Shown here: one piece after another, positions 1 to 7,986 of the stretch
Position numbering within the stretch: the stretch's first letter is position 1
Layout of the letters: each line of letters begins with the position of its first letter
Source of the DNA: Streptomyces tibetensis
GTDB taxonomy: Bacteria; Actinomycetota; Actinomycetes; Streptomycetales; Streptomycetaceae
Length of the DNA stretch: 64,000 bases
Reading direction: 5' to 3'
NCBI RefSeq assembly: GCF_007655005.1
Contig: NZ_SZVW01000019.1
Coordinates: 62,001-126,000 of the forward strand
The notes under the pieces: generated by a model
What the model was told of the DNA's origin: nothing
Database searches by the model: none
Seen by the model: the letters and a program-made list of their open reading frames with translations, nothing else
Translations under genes and position numbers: made by a program

Positions 1-1253
1 ATCAGTTCGCCGTCACGGACGGCCATGTCCTTCATCTGTGGGACCTGACCGGCTCGGGTAGGCACCGGAAGACGGCCGAGGGAACGCGCTGTGTGAGTGT
101 CGCCACGTCAGGCACCGCCGGGGCTCCCGTCATCGTCGCAGGCAGTGGCGAAGGACCGGTGATGCTCTGGAATCCCGAGGGTCCCGGCGAGCCCCGCCAC
201 CTCGGAGGCCACACCAACATCGTGTACTCGGTCGCCTGCACCGAGGTGGCCGGTGATCCCGTGGTGGTCGCGGCCGGCCTTGACCAGGAAGTGCGCGTGT
301 GGGACCTGGACGCGACGATGGAGAGCAGCGATCCAGGCGGCCACCGGGCGATCGTCTGGTCCATGGCCTGGGCGACGCACGGCGGCCGGTCGGTGCTGGT
401 GACGGGGGCCGTCGACGGCAGCGCAACCGTATGGAACGTCAGGACGGGGGAGGTCGAGGCTTCCTTCGGCGCATCTGTGATCAGGGGCCGCATGGCTCAG
501 TGCGCCGAGACGGCCGGCGAGCCCTGGGTGATCACGCGTGGCCGGGCCGACAAAGTGGTCCACGTGTGGGATCCGTGCACAGGTGCCGAGCTGGGATCCT
601 GGGACAGCGGGGACATGAACACCCGCGTCATCGGATGCATGGAACTCGAGGGGCGGCGCCTGGCGTTCGTCGAGGCCGGGACAGGGCGGGCGGCCGTCGT
701 CGACCTGGGAACGGGCGCCGAACCGGCGATCCTGAGCGGCCTTCCGCTGGCGAGCACGTGGCTGGACGGCAGACAGGTTGCCCTGTTCGTCACAGGTCCC
801 ACGACGGACGCACGGTTCACCACGGACGTCATGGGCGAGATTTGGGCGTGGGACCCGGGGACAGGGAAAGAGCGGCTCCTCGCCCGTGCTCCCATGGCAC
901 CCGTCCAGTCGCTGAGCACGGCAACTCTTCAAGGGACGTCCCTCGCCGTCAGCGGGCACGTGGACGGCGAGGTGCGACTGTGGGACCTCCTTTCCGGCGC
1001 GCAGCTCAGCGTGGTCCGTACCGAGCCGGGGGAAGTGCGCCGGGTGGCTCTGGGCTGCCGTCAGGGAACCCTGATCGTGGCTGTTGCGCACGACAACACG
1101 GTCGAGGTACGGGATGCCCGCACGGGATCCGCACGGGACACCTGGGTCTTCCCGTATGCCGTCGGGACCCTGTCATTCGGTCCTGCGGGTGAGCTCGCCG
1201 TCGCCACGGGCCATGAGGTCGTGCTCCTCGAACCGCAAGGCTCCCTGTCATGA
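1..1253 (+). CDS. WD40 repeat protein, 5' end outside the window
   Basis: The reading frame is already open at the left edge (codons in phase from base 3), with a WD-type motif LHLWDL coded at about bases 33-50, so the GTG at 93 is probably internal. The visible 416 codons hold at least six beta-propeller blades marked by VRVWDL, ATVWNV, VHVWDP, IWAWDP, VRLWDL and VEVRDA endings, each preceded by a GH-type turn. WD40 propellers are protein-binding scaffolds. In Streptomyces they often form the C-terminal half of large proteins with an N-terminal peptidase, kinase or NTPase domain, but nothing enzymatic is visible here. The stop is TGA at 1251-1253. The next gene starts 55 bp downstream with its own promoter-like box. 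Family is certain; function is not assigned. Confidence 0.85.
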   Translation, partial: QFAVTDGHVLHLWDLTGSGRHRKTAEGTRCVSVATSGTAGAPVIVAGSGEGPVMLWNPEGPGEPRHLGGHTNIVYSVACTEVAGDPVVVAAGLDQEVRVWDLDATMESSDPGGHRAIVWSMAWATHGGRSVLVTGAVDGSATVWNVRTGEVEASFGASVIRGRMAQCAETAGEPWVITRGRADKVVHVWDPCTGAELGSWDSGDMNTRVIGCMELEGRRLAFVEAGTGRAAVVDLGTGAEPAILSGLPLASTWLDGRQVALFVTGPTTDARFTTDVMGEIWAWDPGTGKERLLARAPMAPVQSLSTATLQGTSLAVSGHVDGEVRLWDLLSGAQLSVVRTEPGEVRRVALGCRQGTLIVAVAHDNTVEVRDARTGSARDTWVFPYAVGTLSFGPAGELAVATGHEVVLLEPQGSLS

Positions 1254-1308
1254 GCGGTGCCTTCCCCATGGGCGCCGCTCTCTGCGGTGCCGCCCGTAGA
1301 ATCGCCGG

Positions 1309-2292
1309 GTGAACGCCCCCGCACCCCCGGCCGAAAACCTCCGTGCCGCCCTTGCCGGTCTGCTCGACGGGCTGCCGCCCCGGCAGGCCTCGCAGGCGGT
1401 CGAGCGGCTGATCGCCAGCTACCGGGGGGCCACCCCGACCGACGCCCCCATCCTCCGGGACCGGGCCGACGTCGCCGCCTACGCCGCCTACCGGATGCCC
1501 GCGACATTCGAGGCCGTGCGCTGCGCGCTGGAGGCGTTCGCCGAGGCCGCGCCCGAGTGGGTGCCCGGCGGGCACACCGACCTCGGCGGCGGCACCGGTG
1601 CCGCCGCCTGGGCCGTGAACGCGGTCTGGGGCGGGGAGCGGCCCGTCACCGTGCTCGACTGGGCGGAACCCGCGCTCGCCCTCGGACGCGAGATCGCCGC
1701 GGCCAACCCGGAGCTGAAGGACGTCCGCTGGCAGCGTTCCCGGATCGGGGCGGCCCTGACCCTTCACAGCACGGATCTCGTCACCGTCTCCTACGTCCTG
1801 AACGAGCTGACCCCCGCGGACCGCACCGCCCTCGTCGACGCCGCCGGGGCCGCCGCCCAGGCCGTCGTGATCGTCGAACCCGGCACCCCCGACGGTTACG
1901 CCCGCCTCATCGAGGCCCGGGACCGGCTGATCACCGCCGGTTTCCGGATCGCCGCCCCGTGCCCGCACAGCGCCGCCTGCCCCATCGCCCCCGGCACGGA
2001 CTGGTGCCACTTCTCCGCCCGGGTCAGCCGTTCCTCCCTGCACCGCCAGGTCAAGGGCGGCTCCCTCGCCTACGAGGACGAGAAGTTCGCCTACGTCGCC
2101 GCCGCCCGCTTCCCCGTCGACCCTGCTCCCTCCCGGGTCGTCCGTCGCCCCCAGATCCGCAAGGGCCAGGTCCTCCTCGACCTGTGCGAGAGCGAACCGT
2201 CCCTGCGCCGCAGCACCGTCACCAAGCGCCACGGCGACCTGTACAAGGCCGCCCGGGACGCCGACTGGGGAGACGCCTGGCCGCCCTCCTGA
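1309..2292 (+). CDS. Rsm22/METTL17-like small-subunit ribosome assembly protein, SAM methyltransferase fold
   Basis: This 327-aa protein has a class I methyltransferase nucleotide motif (DLGGGTG, about residues 91-97) and a C-terminal cysteine cluster (C218, C224, C233, C293, with the DWCHFS context) typical of the Rsm22 family, whose mitochondrial member METTL17 binds a 4Fe-4S cluster and helps mature the small ribosomal subunit. Bacterial members are presumed to act on the ribosome; the substrate is unknown. The GTG start at 1309 lacks a Shine-Dalgarno but has TAGAAT at 1297-1302, six bases upstream, suggesting a leaderless mRNA. It appears monocistronic, ending 77 bp before the small secreted protein gene. 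The family call is based on the cysteine pattern and glycine motif. Confidence 0.8.
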   Translation: MNAPAPPAENLRAALAGLLDGLPPRQASQAVERLIASYRGATPTDAPILRDRADVAAYAAYRMPATFEAVRCALEAFAEAAPEWVPGGHTDLGGGTGAAAWAVNAVWGGERPVTVLDWAEPALALGREIAAANPELKDVRWQRSRIGAALTLHSTDLVTVSYVLNELTPADRTALVDAAGAAAQAVVIVEPGTPDGYARLIEARDRLITAGFRIAAPCPHSAACPIAPGTDWCHFSARVSRSSLHRQVKGGSLAYEDEKFAYVAAARFPVDPAPSRVVRRPQIRKGQVLLDLCESEPSLRRSTVTKRHGDLYKAARDADWGDAWPPS

Positions 2293-2369
2293 GCTTCTGT
2301 CAGGTACGCATAAGATCAACTCGCGCCCTCGGGCGTGAGCAACGCGTACCACTGAAACGGGAGGAACCT

Positions 2370-2723
2370 TTGAAGAAACTGCTGATCGCTCCGCTGGCGG
2401 TGGCGGCCCTGGCCCTGACCGGCCTCGTGCCGAGTGCCTCCGGCGCGGCGACCGTCAAGAGCGACGACATGTCCACCGTGGCGGCGACGGCGCAGTGCAA
2501 GAGCCTCACGGCCCTGTCGACCGTTCACGTCCGCAAGTCGGCCAGTACCGGGTCCACCAGCCTGCGCCTTTGGTACAAGGGCACCAAGGGCTGCGACATC
2601 AAGGGCGTCGACGGCGGCTCGTACAAGAACACCTGCGGCATAGACAGCTACCACTACTGGCGCAAGGTCAACTACCGCGGCACCGTGGGCTACGTGCCCA
2701 ACGTGTGCGTGAAGTACTCCTGA
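2370..2723 (+). CDS. Small secreted SH3-like protein
   Basis: The 117-aa product starts at a TTG (2370) preceded by a strong GGGAGGA ribosome site, giving a clear signal peptide (KKLL, hydrophobic stretch, then SASGA-A cleavage region at about residue 24). The mature part contains the pattern of bacterial SH3 domains (VHVRKSAST early, then a YRGTVGYVPN end) and cysteines near residues 41, 69, 82 and 113 that could form disulfides. Such domains bind peptidoglycan or other wall polymers. The longer upstream in-frame extension overlaps the Rsm22 gene and is not protein-like. Its 3' end overlaps the stop of the convergent peptidase gene by 34 bp. Function beyond wall or surface binding is unknown. 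Confidence 0.75.
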   Translation: MKKLLIAPLAVAALALTGLVPSASGAATVKSDDMSTVAATAQCKSLTALSTVHVRKSASTGSTSLRLWYKGTKGCDIKGVDGGSYKNTCGIDSYHYWRKVNYRGTVGYVPNVCVKYS

Positions 2724-3910
2724 CCCGCCCAGCGGACCAGCATGTCCTCCGCCGACGCCCGGTCGGCGGGGGACAGGTCCGCGAGGTCGGCGCCGTGATT
2801 GCCGCCCAGGGGGACGTCCCGGGGGACGAAACTGCGCGGCTCGGCGGCGCCCGGATGGCGGAGCAGGTCGGCGAGGTGGGCGGTGGGGAGGCTGCCGTAC
2901 CCCAGCTGGGTGCCGATCTGGTACCAGTACGGGATGTAGTTCCGGGCCGTCGTGTCGGCGTACAGCGCCAGGCCCGTCGTGTCGTCCAGCCAGGCGTACA
3001 GCTCGTCGGTCGTCGCCCCGGGGCCTGGGATCGCTGCGATATCGGCCGGTGTGCCGCGCTGCCAGAACATGAACGGCACGCGCAGGACGGCGATCTCGAG
3101 TGCCTTGTCGGCGCTGCCGACGAGCCGGAAGGTGTCGCCGTCGGCGGCCGCCCAGGCCTCGTAGCGGGCGACCAGCTCGGCCCGGCGCAGCAGGATCGCC
3201 CGCTGGGCCGCCTGGAGGGCCTCCCGGGCGGCGGGGGTGCCGACCGTCTCCAGGAAACGCAGAGACGCGGAGTCGTCGCGGTCGTCGACGTTGTTCGGGG
3301 CGGAGTGGACCACCGTGCCGTTCACGTCGTGGGGATGGAAGCGGCGGTGGTAGACGCTCGCCATACCGCCCTTGCTGCTGCCGGTGGAGATCCACGCGCC
3401 GGGGTAGAGGCGGCGGAAGAGCCGGACGACGCGGTGGTGGTCGTCGGCGGCCTGCCGGACGGTGAGGTGGGCGTAGCCGGGGTCCGCCGGGCGTGAGGTG
3501 CCGAAGTAGCGGTGCTCGACCTGGAGCTGGTTGGCGCCGAGCAGGACCGCCGGTTCGGTCCGGCGTGGGGTGAGGACCGCCTGGTAGCCCGTGCTGAACA
3601 GCACTGTGGGGCGGTCGGCGGCAGTGTGCAGCAGGGTGAGGCGCTGCTCGAAGGTGCCGGCGGCCGGGTTCGTGTGGTCGACCGGCTGGCGCAGACCCAG
3701 CACGAAGTGCCGGTATCCCGGTTCGGCGTCGTGCCGCTCCTCGACCAGGCGCAGCCCGGGCAGGGCCCGCAGGGCGTCGGTCACGTCGAGGTCATCGGGG
3801 CGGGTCGTGGCCGCCGCCCGCGTGAGGGGGGCCGCCGTCGTGGCGAGGCCCGCCGCCGGGAGGGCCGTGGCCGCCGTGCTGAGCAGCCGTCGTCTGGTCC
3901 ATGCGGTCAT
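2690..3910 (-). CDS. Secreted S28/S37-type (PS-10, tripeptidyl aminopeptidase-like) serine peptidase
   Basis: The 406-aa protein begins at ATG 3910 with a GGGAGGA ribosome site. The N-terminus has paired arginines followed by a hydrophobic stretch ending in alanines (RRRLL to about residue 34), a Tat- or Sec-type signal. The mature part shows the alpha/beta-hydrolase features of the Streptomyces PS-10 family: VEHRYFG near 131-137, the nucleophile motif GSSKGG (Ser about 179) and a late LGGNHGAD carrying the likely catalytic histidine. These enzymes remove tripeptides or prolyl peptides from the N-termini of extracellular proteins. It follows the DUF6243 gene on the same strand with a 133-bp gap and could be cotranscribed. 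The C-terminal ten residues overlap the convergent SH3-like gene, so the tail may be a run-on past the usual end. Confidence 0.85.
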   Translation of the reverse strand: MTAWTRRRLLSTAATALPAAGLATTAAPLTRAAATTRPDDLDVTDALRALPGLRLVEERHDAEPGYRHFVLGLRQPVDHTNPAAGTFEQRLTLLHTAADRPTVLFSTGYQAVLTPRRTEPAVLLGANQLQVEHRYFGTSRPADPGYAHLTVRQAADDHHRVVRLFRRLYPGAWISTGSSKGGMASVYHRRFHPHDVNGTVVHSAPNNVDDRDDSASLRFLETVGTPAAREALQAAQRAILLRRAELVARYEAWAAADGDTFRLVGSADKALEIAVLRVPFMFWQRGTPADIAAIPGPGATTDELYAWLDDTTGLALYADTTARNYIPYWYQIGTQLGYGSLPTAHLADLLRHPGAAEPRSFVPRDVPLGGNHGADLADLSPADRASAEDMLVRWAGQEYFTHTLGT

Positions 3911-4043
3911 GAGCCGAGTCCTCCCGGGTGGTCCGTGGGGCGGGTGTCCGCCGGTCGCGGGCCGCGACCGCCTCAGTACATCCGCCGGACCGCCCGGGAG
4001 GATCCCGCGCGCGGGGGTCCGCTCTCCCTCGCACGGGGGAGGG

Positions 4044-4253
4044 TCACGACGCCGTGCCCGGCGTGTCCCCTTCCTGCGTGTCCTGCTGCTGCCGTTCCTC
4101 CTGGAGCTTGCGCAGCAGCTCGCGCTTCTGGGCCTGCGGGTCGAGACCGCCGCCGATCCGGTCGCCCCGGCCGCCGCCGCGCAGCTCCCTGCGACCGAGG
4201 TTCTTGCGCGATCCGCCGACGCCCAGCATGTTTCCGGCTCCGCCTCGGGCCAT
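4044..4253 (-). CDS. DUF6243 family small basic protein
   Basis: A 69-aa protein starting at ATG 4253 after an AGGAAGGAG ribosome site. It is rich in glycine and arginine at the N-terminus (MARGGAGNMLGVGG) and ends in a charged, glutamine-rich helix (QAQKRELLRKLQEERQQQ). This pattern is conserved across Streptomyces as DUF6243; no function is known to me. A good promoter lies upstream on this strand (TTGACA at 4348-4343, 17-bp spacer, GATAGT at 4325-4320), and a TetR-type palindrome sits just after its predicted start point (4289-4307). That makes repression by the divergent TetR gene likely. Confidence 0.8.
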   Translation of the reverse strand: MARGGAGNMLGVGGSRKNLGRRELRGGGRGDRIGGGLDPQAQKRELLRKLQEERQQQDTQEGDTPGTAS

Positions 4254-4288
4254 CTCGGGCTCCTTCCTGGGGACGTCCTCATCGAGTG

Positions 4289-4307
4289 ACGAGACGTTTC
4301 GTCTCGT
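4289..4307. promoter_or_regulatory. Probable TetR operator between DUF6243 and TetR genes
   Basis: Two 8-base arms, ACGAGACG and CGTCTCGT, form a perfect inverted repeat around a TTT centre. It lies directly downstream of the predicted minus-strand promoter and in the divergent region shared with the TetR gene at 4366. An extra half-site CGAGACG occurs at 4328-4334 inside the promoter spacer. The same core, ACGAGAC with GTCTCGT, recurs at 25686-25708 beside another TetR-linked gene. Binding is inferred. Confidence 0.7.
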
Positions 4308-4319
4308 ACCTGTCGCTCC

Positions 4320-4348
4320 ACTATCCGCGAGACGCTCCGTATTGTCAA
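4320..4348 (-). promoter_or_regulatory. Sigma70/HrdB-type promoter for the DUF6243 gene
   Basis: Read on the minus strand there is a perfect TTGACA (4348-4343), a 17-bp spacer and GATAGT (4325-4320, four of six matches to TATAAT). Predicted transcription starts near 4313, immediately before the TetR palindrome. Confidence 0.6.
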
Positions 4349-4365
4349 CCTGATAAATTCGGCCC

Positions 4366-4998
4366 ATGGCCGTCCAGAAGCCCACCCAGCCCGCTCCCGG
4401 CAAGCCCGCCCCCGACTCCACCCGGCGAAGCGAGAAGTCCCGCCGCGCCATCTACGACGCCGCCCTCGCGCTCGTCGTCGAGGTCGGCTATCCGAAGACC
4501 ACCATCGAGGGCATCGCCGCCCGCGCCGGTGTCGGCAAGCAGACGATCTACCGCTGGTGGTCGTCCAAGGCGGACGTCCTGATGGAGGCGTTCCTCGATC
4601 TGGCCCTGCGGGAGGCCGGGCCGGCGCCGTACACCTTTCCGGACACCGGCGACCTCGCCGCCGACGTCAAGGGCGTGCTGCGCGCCACCGTCGACCAGAT
4701 GAACGACCCCAGGTTCGACGTGCCGTCCCGCGCGCTGGCCGCCGAGGGCGTCGTCAACGAGCAGCTCGGGCGCGAGCTCGTGGCCAAGCTGATGCAGCCC
4801 TCACTCGACCTCTACATAGACCGGCTGCGCGCCGCGCAGGACGCGGGCCAGGTGCGGCCCGAGATCGACCCGCGCATCGCCCTGGAGCTCTTCATCTCCC
4901 CGCTCGCCCAGCGCTGGCTCCAGCACACCGGCCCCATCTCCCACGAGTACACCGACGCCCTCGTCGACTACGCCCTTCACGGCCTGGCCCCGCGCTGA
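4366..4998 (+). CDS. TetR-family transcriptional repressor
   Basis: The 210-aa protein has a standard N-terminal TetR helix-turn-helix (residues about 25-70: IYDAALALVVEVG, then GIAARAGVGKQTIYRWWSS) and a C-terminal ligand domain of the TetR_C_11/16 type. It is divergent from the DUF6243 gene and likely controls it and itself through the palindrome at 4289-4307. No Shine-Dalgarno precedes ATG 4366; TAAATT at 4354-4359 is six bases upstream, consistent with a leaderless transcript. Its stop overlaps the end of the convergent glycerophosphodiesterase gene by 22 bp. The ligand is unknown. Its recognition helix (GVGKQTIYRWWSSK) resembles that of the TetR at 27399 (GVGKATIYRRWSGK), matching the shared operator core. 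Confidence 0.9.
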   Translation: MAVQKPTQPAPGKPAPDSTRRSEKSRRAIYDAALALVVEVGYPKTTIEGIAARAGVGKQTIYRWWSSKADVLMEAFLDLALREAGPAPYTFPDTGDLAADVKGVLRATVDQMNDPRFDVPSRALAAEGVVNEQLGRELVAKLMQPSLDLYIDRLRAAQDAGQVRPEIDPRIALELFISPLAQRWLQHTGPISHEYTDALVDYALHGLAPR

Positions 4999-5834
4999 GC
5001 GGCCCGGGCCAGGCGCCCCGGCGCGTCCGTGATCACACCGTCGCAGCCCAGCGCCAGCACCCGGTCCCGCTGCGCGTCCGTCACCACGGTGTGCGCCCAC
5101 ACCCGCGCGATCCCCGAGTTCACCGCCCTCGCCAGATCCGAGTCGCGCGCCCGGTGATCCACGTCCAGCAGATCCACGTACGACCGCCAGCGCTCCGGGC
5201 GGTCCGTGCGCAGCTGCTGCGCCGAGCGCCACACCTGCGAGAGCAGGCCGAGGCGGTGGACGCGCCGGGCCACCTCGGGGTCGTTGGAGTTCACGAACAC
5301 CGAGCGGGTCAGGCCACGGGACCGGATCATCTCGGCCAGCCGGTCGAGGCTGTGCGGGTCCTTCGCCTCCAGCATCAGCACGATCCGCCCGCCGAAACGA
5401 TCCAGCACCTCGGCGACCGTCGGCGGCCGCTCCGACCGCCAGCTCCCCGGGAGCCTGTCCTTCGGGCGCAGCCGTACGCCCCGCCACTCCCGGGCGTCCA
5501 GGCCGCGCACCGCGCCGCCCAGGTAGGTGGTGCGGTTCAGGGTCTCGTCGTGGAACACCACCGGCGTGCCGTCGCGCAGCAGCCGCGTGTCGAAGTCCAG
5601 CACCTGCGCCGTCCCGCGCTCGTAAGCGGTCGCCAGCCCCGCCATGCTGTTCTCGGGAACCTCGCGGGCGCCGCCGCGGTGGGCGACGTACGTGATCCGG
5701 GGCAGGGCCGCCACGGTCAGCGGGCCCCCGCCCCACTCCAGCGGGGCCGGGGCGCGGCCGCCGGGTCCCGACAGGGCCAGCGAGACCACGGACGCCACGG
5801 AGGCCAGACCCGACAACGCGATCCTTGTGACCAT
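4977..5834 (-). CDS. Glycerophosphodiester phosphodiesterase, secreted or membrane-anchored
   Basis: GDPD-family hydrolase that splits glycerophosphodiesters to glycerol-3-phosphate and an alcohol. Visible active-site elements are HRGG followed by PENS near residue 60, the FDTRLLRDG metal-binding segment, and FHDETLNRTT carrying the second histidine; an LEAKDP segment supplies a later acidic residue. The N-terminus is a hydrophobic signal or anchor, so it probably acts outside the membrane. ATG 5834 (285 aa) is preferred over ATG 5861; neither has a Shine-Dalgarno, and TACCGT lies seven bases before 5834. The gene is divergent from the prim-pol-like gene with the heptamer array starting about 100 bp upstream. 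Confidence 0.9.
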   Translation of the reverse strand: MVTRIALSGLASVASVVSLALSGPGGRAPAPLEWGGGPLTVAALPRITYVAHRGGAREVPENSMAGLATAYERGTAQVLDFDTRLLRDGTPVVFHDETLNRTTYLGGAVRGLDAREWRGVRLRPKDRLPGSWRSERPPTVAEVLDRFGGRIVLMLEAKDPHSLDRLAEMIRSRGLTRSVFVNSNDPEVARRVHRLGLLSQVWRSAQQLRTDRPERWRSYVDLLDVDHRARDSDLARAVNSGIARVWAHTVVTDAQRDRVLALGCDGVITDAPGRLARAAQRGARP

Positions 5835-5930
5835 GGCGACCACGGTAGGGCGCCATGTCATGGCAAAGCGGGCAATGACACCCGATCGCGGTCACGGTGG
5901 AGAGCGCGGCTCGCCGTTCTCCTCCCGCCC

Positions 5931-6817
5931 GACGCCCGACGCCCGACGCCCGACGCCCGACGCCCGACGCCCGACGCCCGACGCCCGACGCCCGACGCCC
6001 GACGCCCGACGCCCGACGCCCGACGCCCGACGCCCGACGCCCGACGCCCGACGCCCGACGCCCGACGCCCGACGCCCGACGCCCGACGCCCGACGCCCGA
6101 CGCCCGACGCCCGACGCCCGACGCCCGACGCCCGACGCCCGACGCCCGACGCCCGACGCCCGACGCCCGACGCCCGACGCCCGACGCCCGACGCCCGACG
6201 CCCGACGCCCGACGCCCGACGCCCGACGCCCGACGCCCGACGCCCGACGCCCGACGCCCGACGCCCGACGCCCGACGCCCGACGCCCGACGCCCGACGCC
6301 CGACGCCCGACGCCCGACGCCCGACGCCCGACGCCCGACGCCCGACGCCCGACGCCCGACGCCCGACGCCCGACGCCCGACGCCCGACGCCCGACGCCCG
6401 ACGCCCGACGCCCGACGCCCGACGCCCGACGCCCGACGCCCGACGCCCGACGCCCGACGCCCGACGCCCGACGCCCGACGCCCGACGCCCGACGCCCGAC
6501 GCCCGACGCCCGACGCCCGACGCCCGACGCCCGACGCCCGACGCCCGACGCCCGACGCCCGACGCCCGACGCCCGACGCCCGACGCCCGACGCCCGACGC
6601 CCGACGCCCGACGCCCGACGCCCGACGCCCGACGCCCGACGCCCGACGCCCGACGCCCGACGCCCGACGCCCGACGCCCGACGCCCGACGCCCGACGCCC
6701 GACGCCCGACGCCCGACGCCCGACGCCCGACGCCCGACGCCCGACGCCCGACGCCCGACGCCCGACGCCCGACGCCCGACGCCCGACGCCCGACGCCCGA
6801 CGCCCGACGCCCGACGC
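5931..6817. repeat. Perfect heptamer tandem array, unit GACGCCC, about 126 copies
   Basis: From 5931 the 7-base unit GACGCCC repeats without a visible interruption to 6812 (882 bp, exactly 126 units), then a partial unit to 6817. The phase is kept from end to end, so any indels would have to cancel. Because 7 is not a multiple of 3, every reading frame is open: all three plus frames read the same heptapeptide RRPTPDA and all three minus frames read GVGRRAS. Long ORFs across this block are therefore artefacts. It lies between the divergent starts of the glycerophosphodiesterase and prim-pol-like genes. Copy number in an assembly may be unreliable. Confidence 0.97.
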
Positions 6818-6820
6818 ACG

Positions 6821-6985
6821 GTGCGTCCCCTCTGTTCCGTCCGGTGTGCGGTGCGTCCCGTCCGTCCCGTCCGGCGTCCGGTATGCCGCGCGTCCCGCCT
6901 GTTCCGTCCGGCGTCCGGTGTGCGGTGCGTCCCGTCTGTCCCGTCCGGCGTCCGGTGCGTGGTGCGTCCCACCTGTCCTGGATGT
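6821..6985. repeat. Five decayed direct repeats of about 37 bp
   Basis: Copies start at 6821, 6851, 6888, 6925 and 6962, each opening with GTGCGTCCC or GCGCGTCCC and most ending GTCCGGCGTCCGGT plus a short variable tail. The first copy is 30 bp, exactly 7 bp shorter than the 37-bp unit, and the last is truncated. The block follows directly on the heptamer array and ends about 80 bp before the prim-pol-like gene. It has no spacers and is not a CRISPR. Confidence 0.85.
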
Positions 6986-7063
6986 GGGCACTGGCCCCCC
7001 GGTGCGCGGCAAGATGGGACGATGAGGCATGCTGTTCGGCACGACGGCGAGGCGAGGGGATAG

Positions 7064-7801
7064 ATGAGCGCGGAGTTCGGCGGCCGGACCGGCCTGCAGC
7101 GCAAACTCACCCAGTGGCTGCGCGCAGGGCGCCGGCCGAAGGAGACCGCCGGGGACGGCGGCCGTGAGGCCCTGCTGCTCGCCGCCGCCGACGCGGGACT
7201 GCCCCTCGCGCCGGCCGCCCACCCGGCGGGCTACCGCTGCTCCTGCGACCGGGTCGGCTGTCCCACCCCCGCCCGGCACCCGGTGTCCTTCGCCTGGCAG
7301 ACGCAGTCCACCACCGACCACGCCCAGATCGAGCGCTGGGCCCGCCATCAACCGCAGGCCAACTTCATCACCGCGACCGGCATGGTGCACGACGTCCTCG
7401 ACGTGCCCCTCGATGCCGGTCGCGACGCGTTGGAGCGGCTGCTCGCCGCCGGTGTCGAGGTCGGGCCGGTCGCCGAGAGCGACGACGGCCGCATCCTCTT
7501 CTTCACGGCCACCCGCGGTACGCCCGAGGACGAGGACGAGTGGTGGCCGTGCGAACTGGACTGCCACCCCGAGACGATGGACGAACACCCGGGACTGCGC
7601 TGGCACTGCCGGGGCTCCTACGTCCTCGTACCGCCGGCGCGGCTGCCCGGTGAGGAGCAGGCGGTGCGGTGGGTGCGCGGGCCCGAGTACGCGTTGCCGG
7701 ATCCACTGAGCCTGCTGGAGGTGCTCACGGAGGTCTGTGGGCGGTACGTGGGTGAGAACACCGGCCGGGCCGGCGAGGCGGCGTGGCCCCTGCGGCACTG
7801 A
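7064..7801 (+). CDS. Bifunctional DNA primase/polymerase-like (prim-pol) domain protein
   Basis: The 245-aa protein matches the single-domain prim-pol type found in Streptomyces: AAADAGLPLAPAAHP at the start of the fold, a cysteine-bearing loop (YRCSCDRVGCPTPARHP), the WARHQPQANFITATG segment that precedes the active site, and HDVLDVPLDAG where the catalytic acidic pair of the family sits. The domain belongs to the archaeo-eukaryotic primase group, which makes primers or short DNA patches, but in this short chromosomal form activity has not been shown to my knowledge. ATG 7064 follows a GAGGGG ribosome site. No replication genes neighbour it; the 5' side is the repeat region. Confidence 0.75.
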   Translation: MSAEFGGRTGLQRKLTQWLRAGRRPKETAGDGGREALLLAAADAGLPLAPAAHPAGYRCSCDRVGCPTPARHPVSFAWQTQSTTDHAQIERWARHQPQANFITATGMVHDVLDVPLDAGRDALERLLAAGVEVGPVAESDDGRILFFTATRGTPEDEDEWWPCELDCHPETMDEHPGLRWHCRGSYVLVPPARLPGEEQAVRWVRGPEYALPDPLSLLEVLTEVCGRYVGENTGRAGEAAWPLRH

Positions 7802-7836
7802 AGCCGTTCGGCGACCGGGGCGTGAGGCGACCGCGC

Positions 7837-7982
7837 CGTGAGGGCCGCAGGGTGGTGAGGGTGACCGGGCGTGAGGGCCGCAGGGTGGTGAGGGTGACCG
7901 GGGCGTGAGGGCCGCAGGGTGGTGAGGGTGACCGTCCGGTGAGGGCCGCAGGGTGGGTGAGGGTGACCGCGCCGTGAGGGCC
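7837..7982. repeat. Four and a half tandem repeats of 33-35 bp
   Basis: Units beginning CGTGAGGGCCGCAGGGTGG and ending GAGGGTGACCG start at about 7837, 7870, 7904 and 7937, with a partial fifth at 7972. They fill the gap between the convergent prim-pol-like and lipoprotein genes. One unit has an extra G in the GGTGG run. No spacers are present. Confidence 0.85.
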
Positions 7983-7986
7983 TGGG

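Noticed and set aside
2690..2723. Frameshift at the end of the secreted peptidase gene
   Set aside because: The convergent overlap of 34 bp could mean a run-on tail, but the catalytic histidine segment and the family end are complete, so there is no need for a frameshift.
6821..7982. Possible CRISPR arrays in the repeat blocks
   Set aside because: Repeats are head to tail with no spacers, and no cas genes are present.
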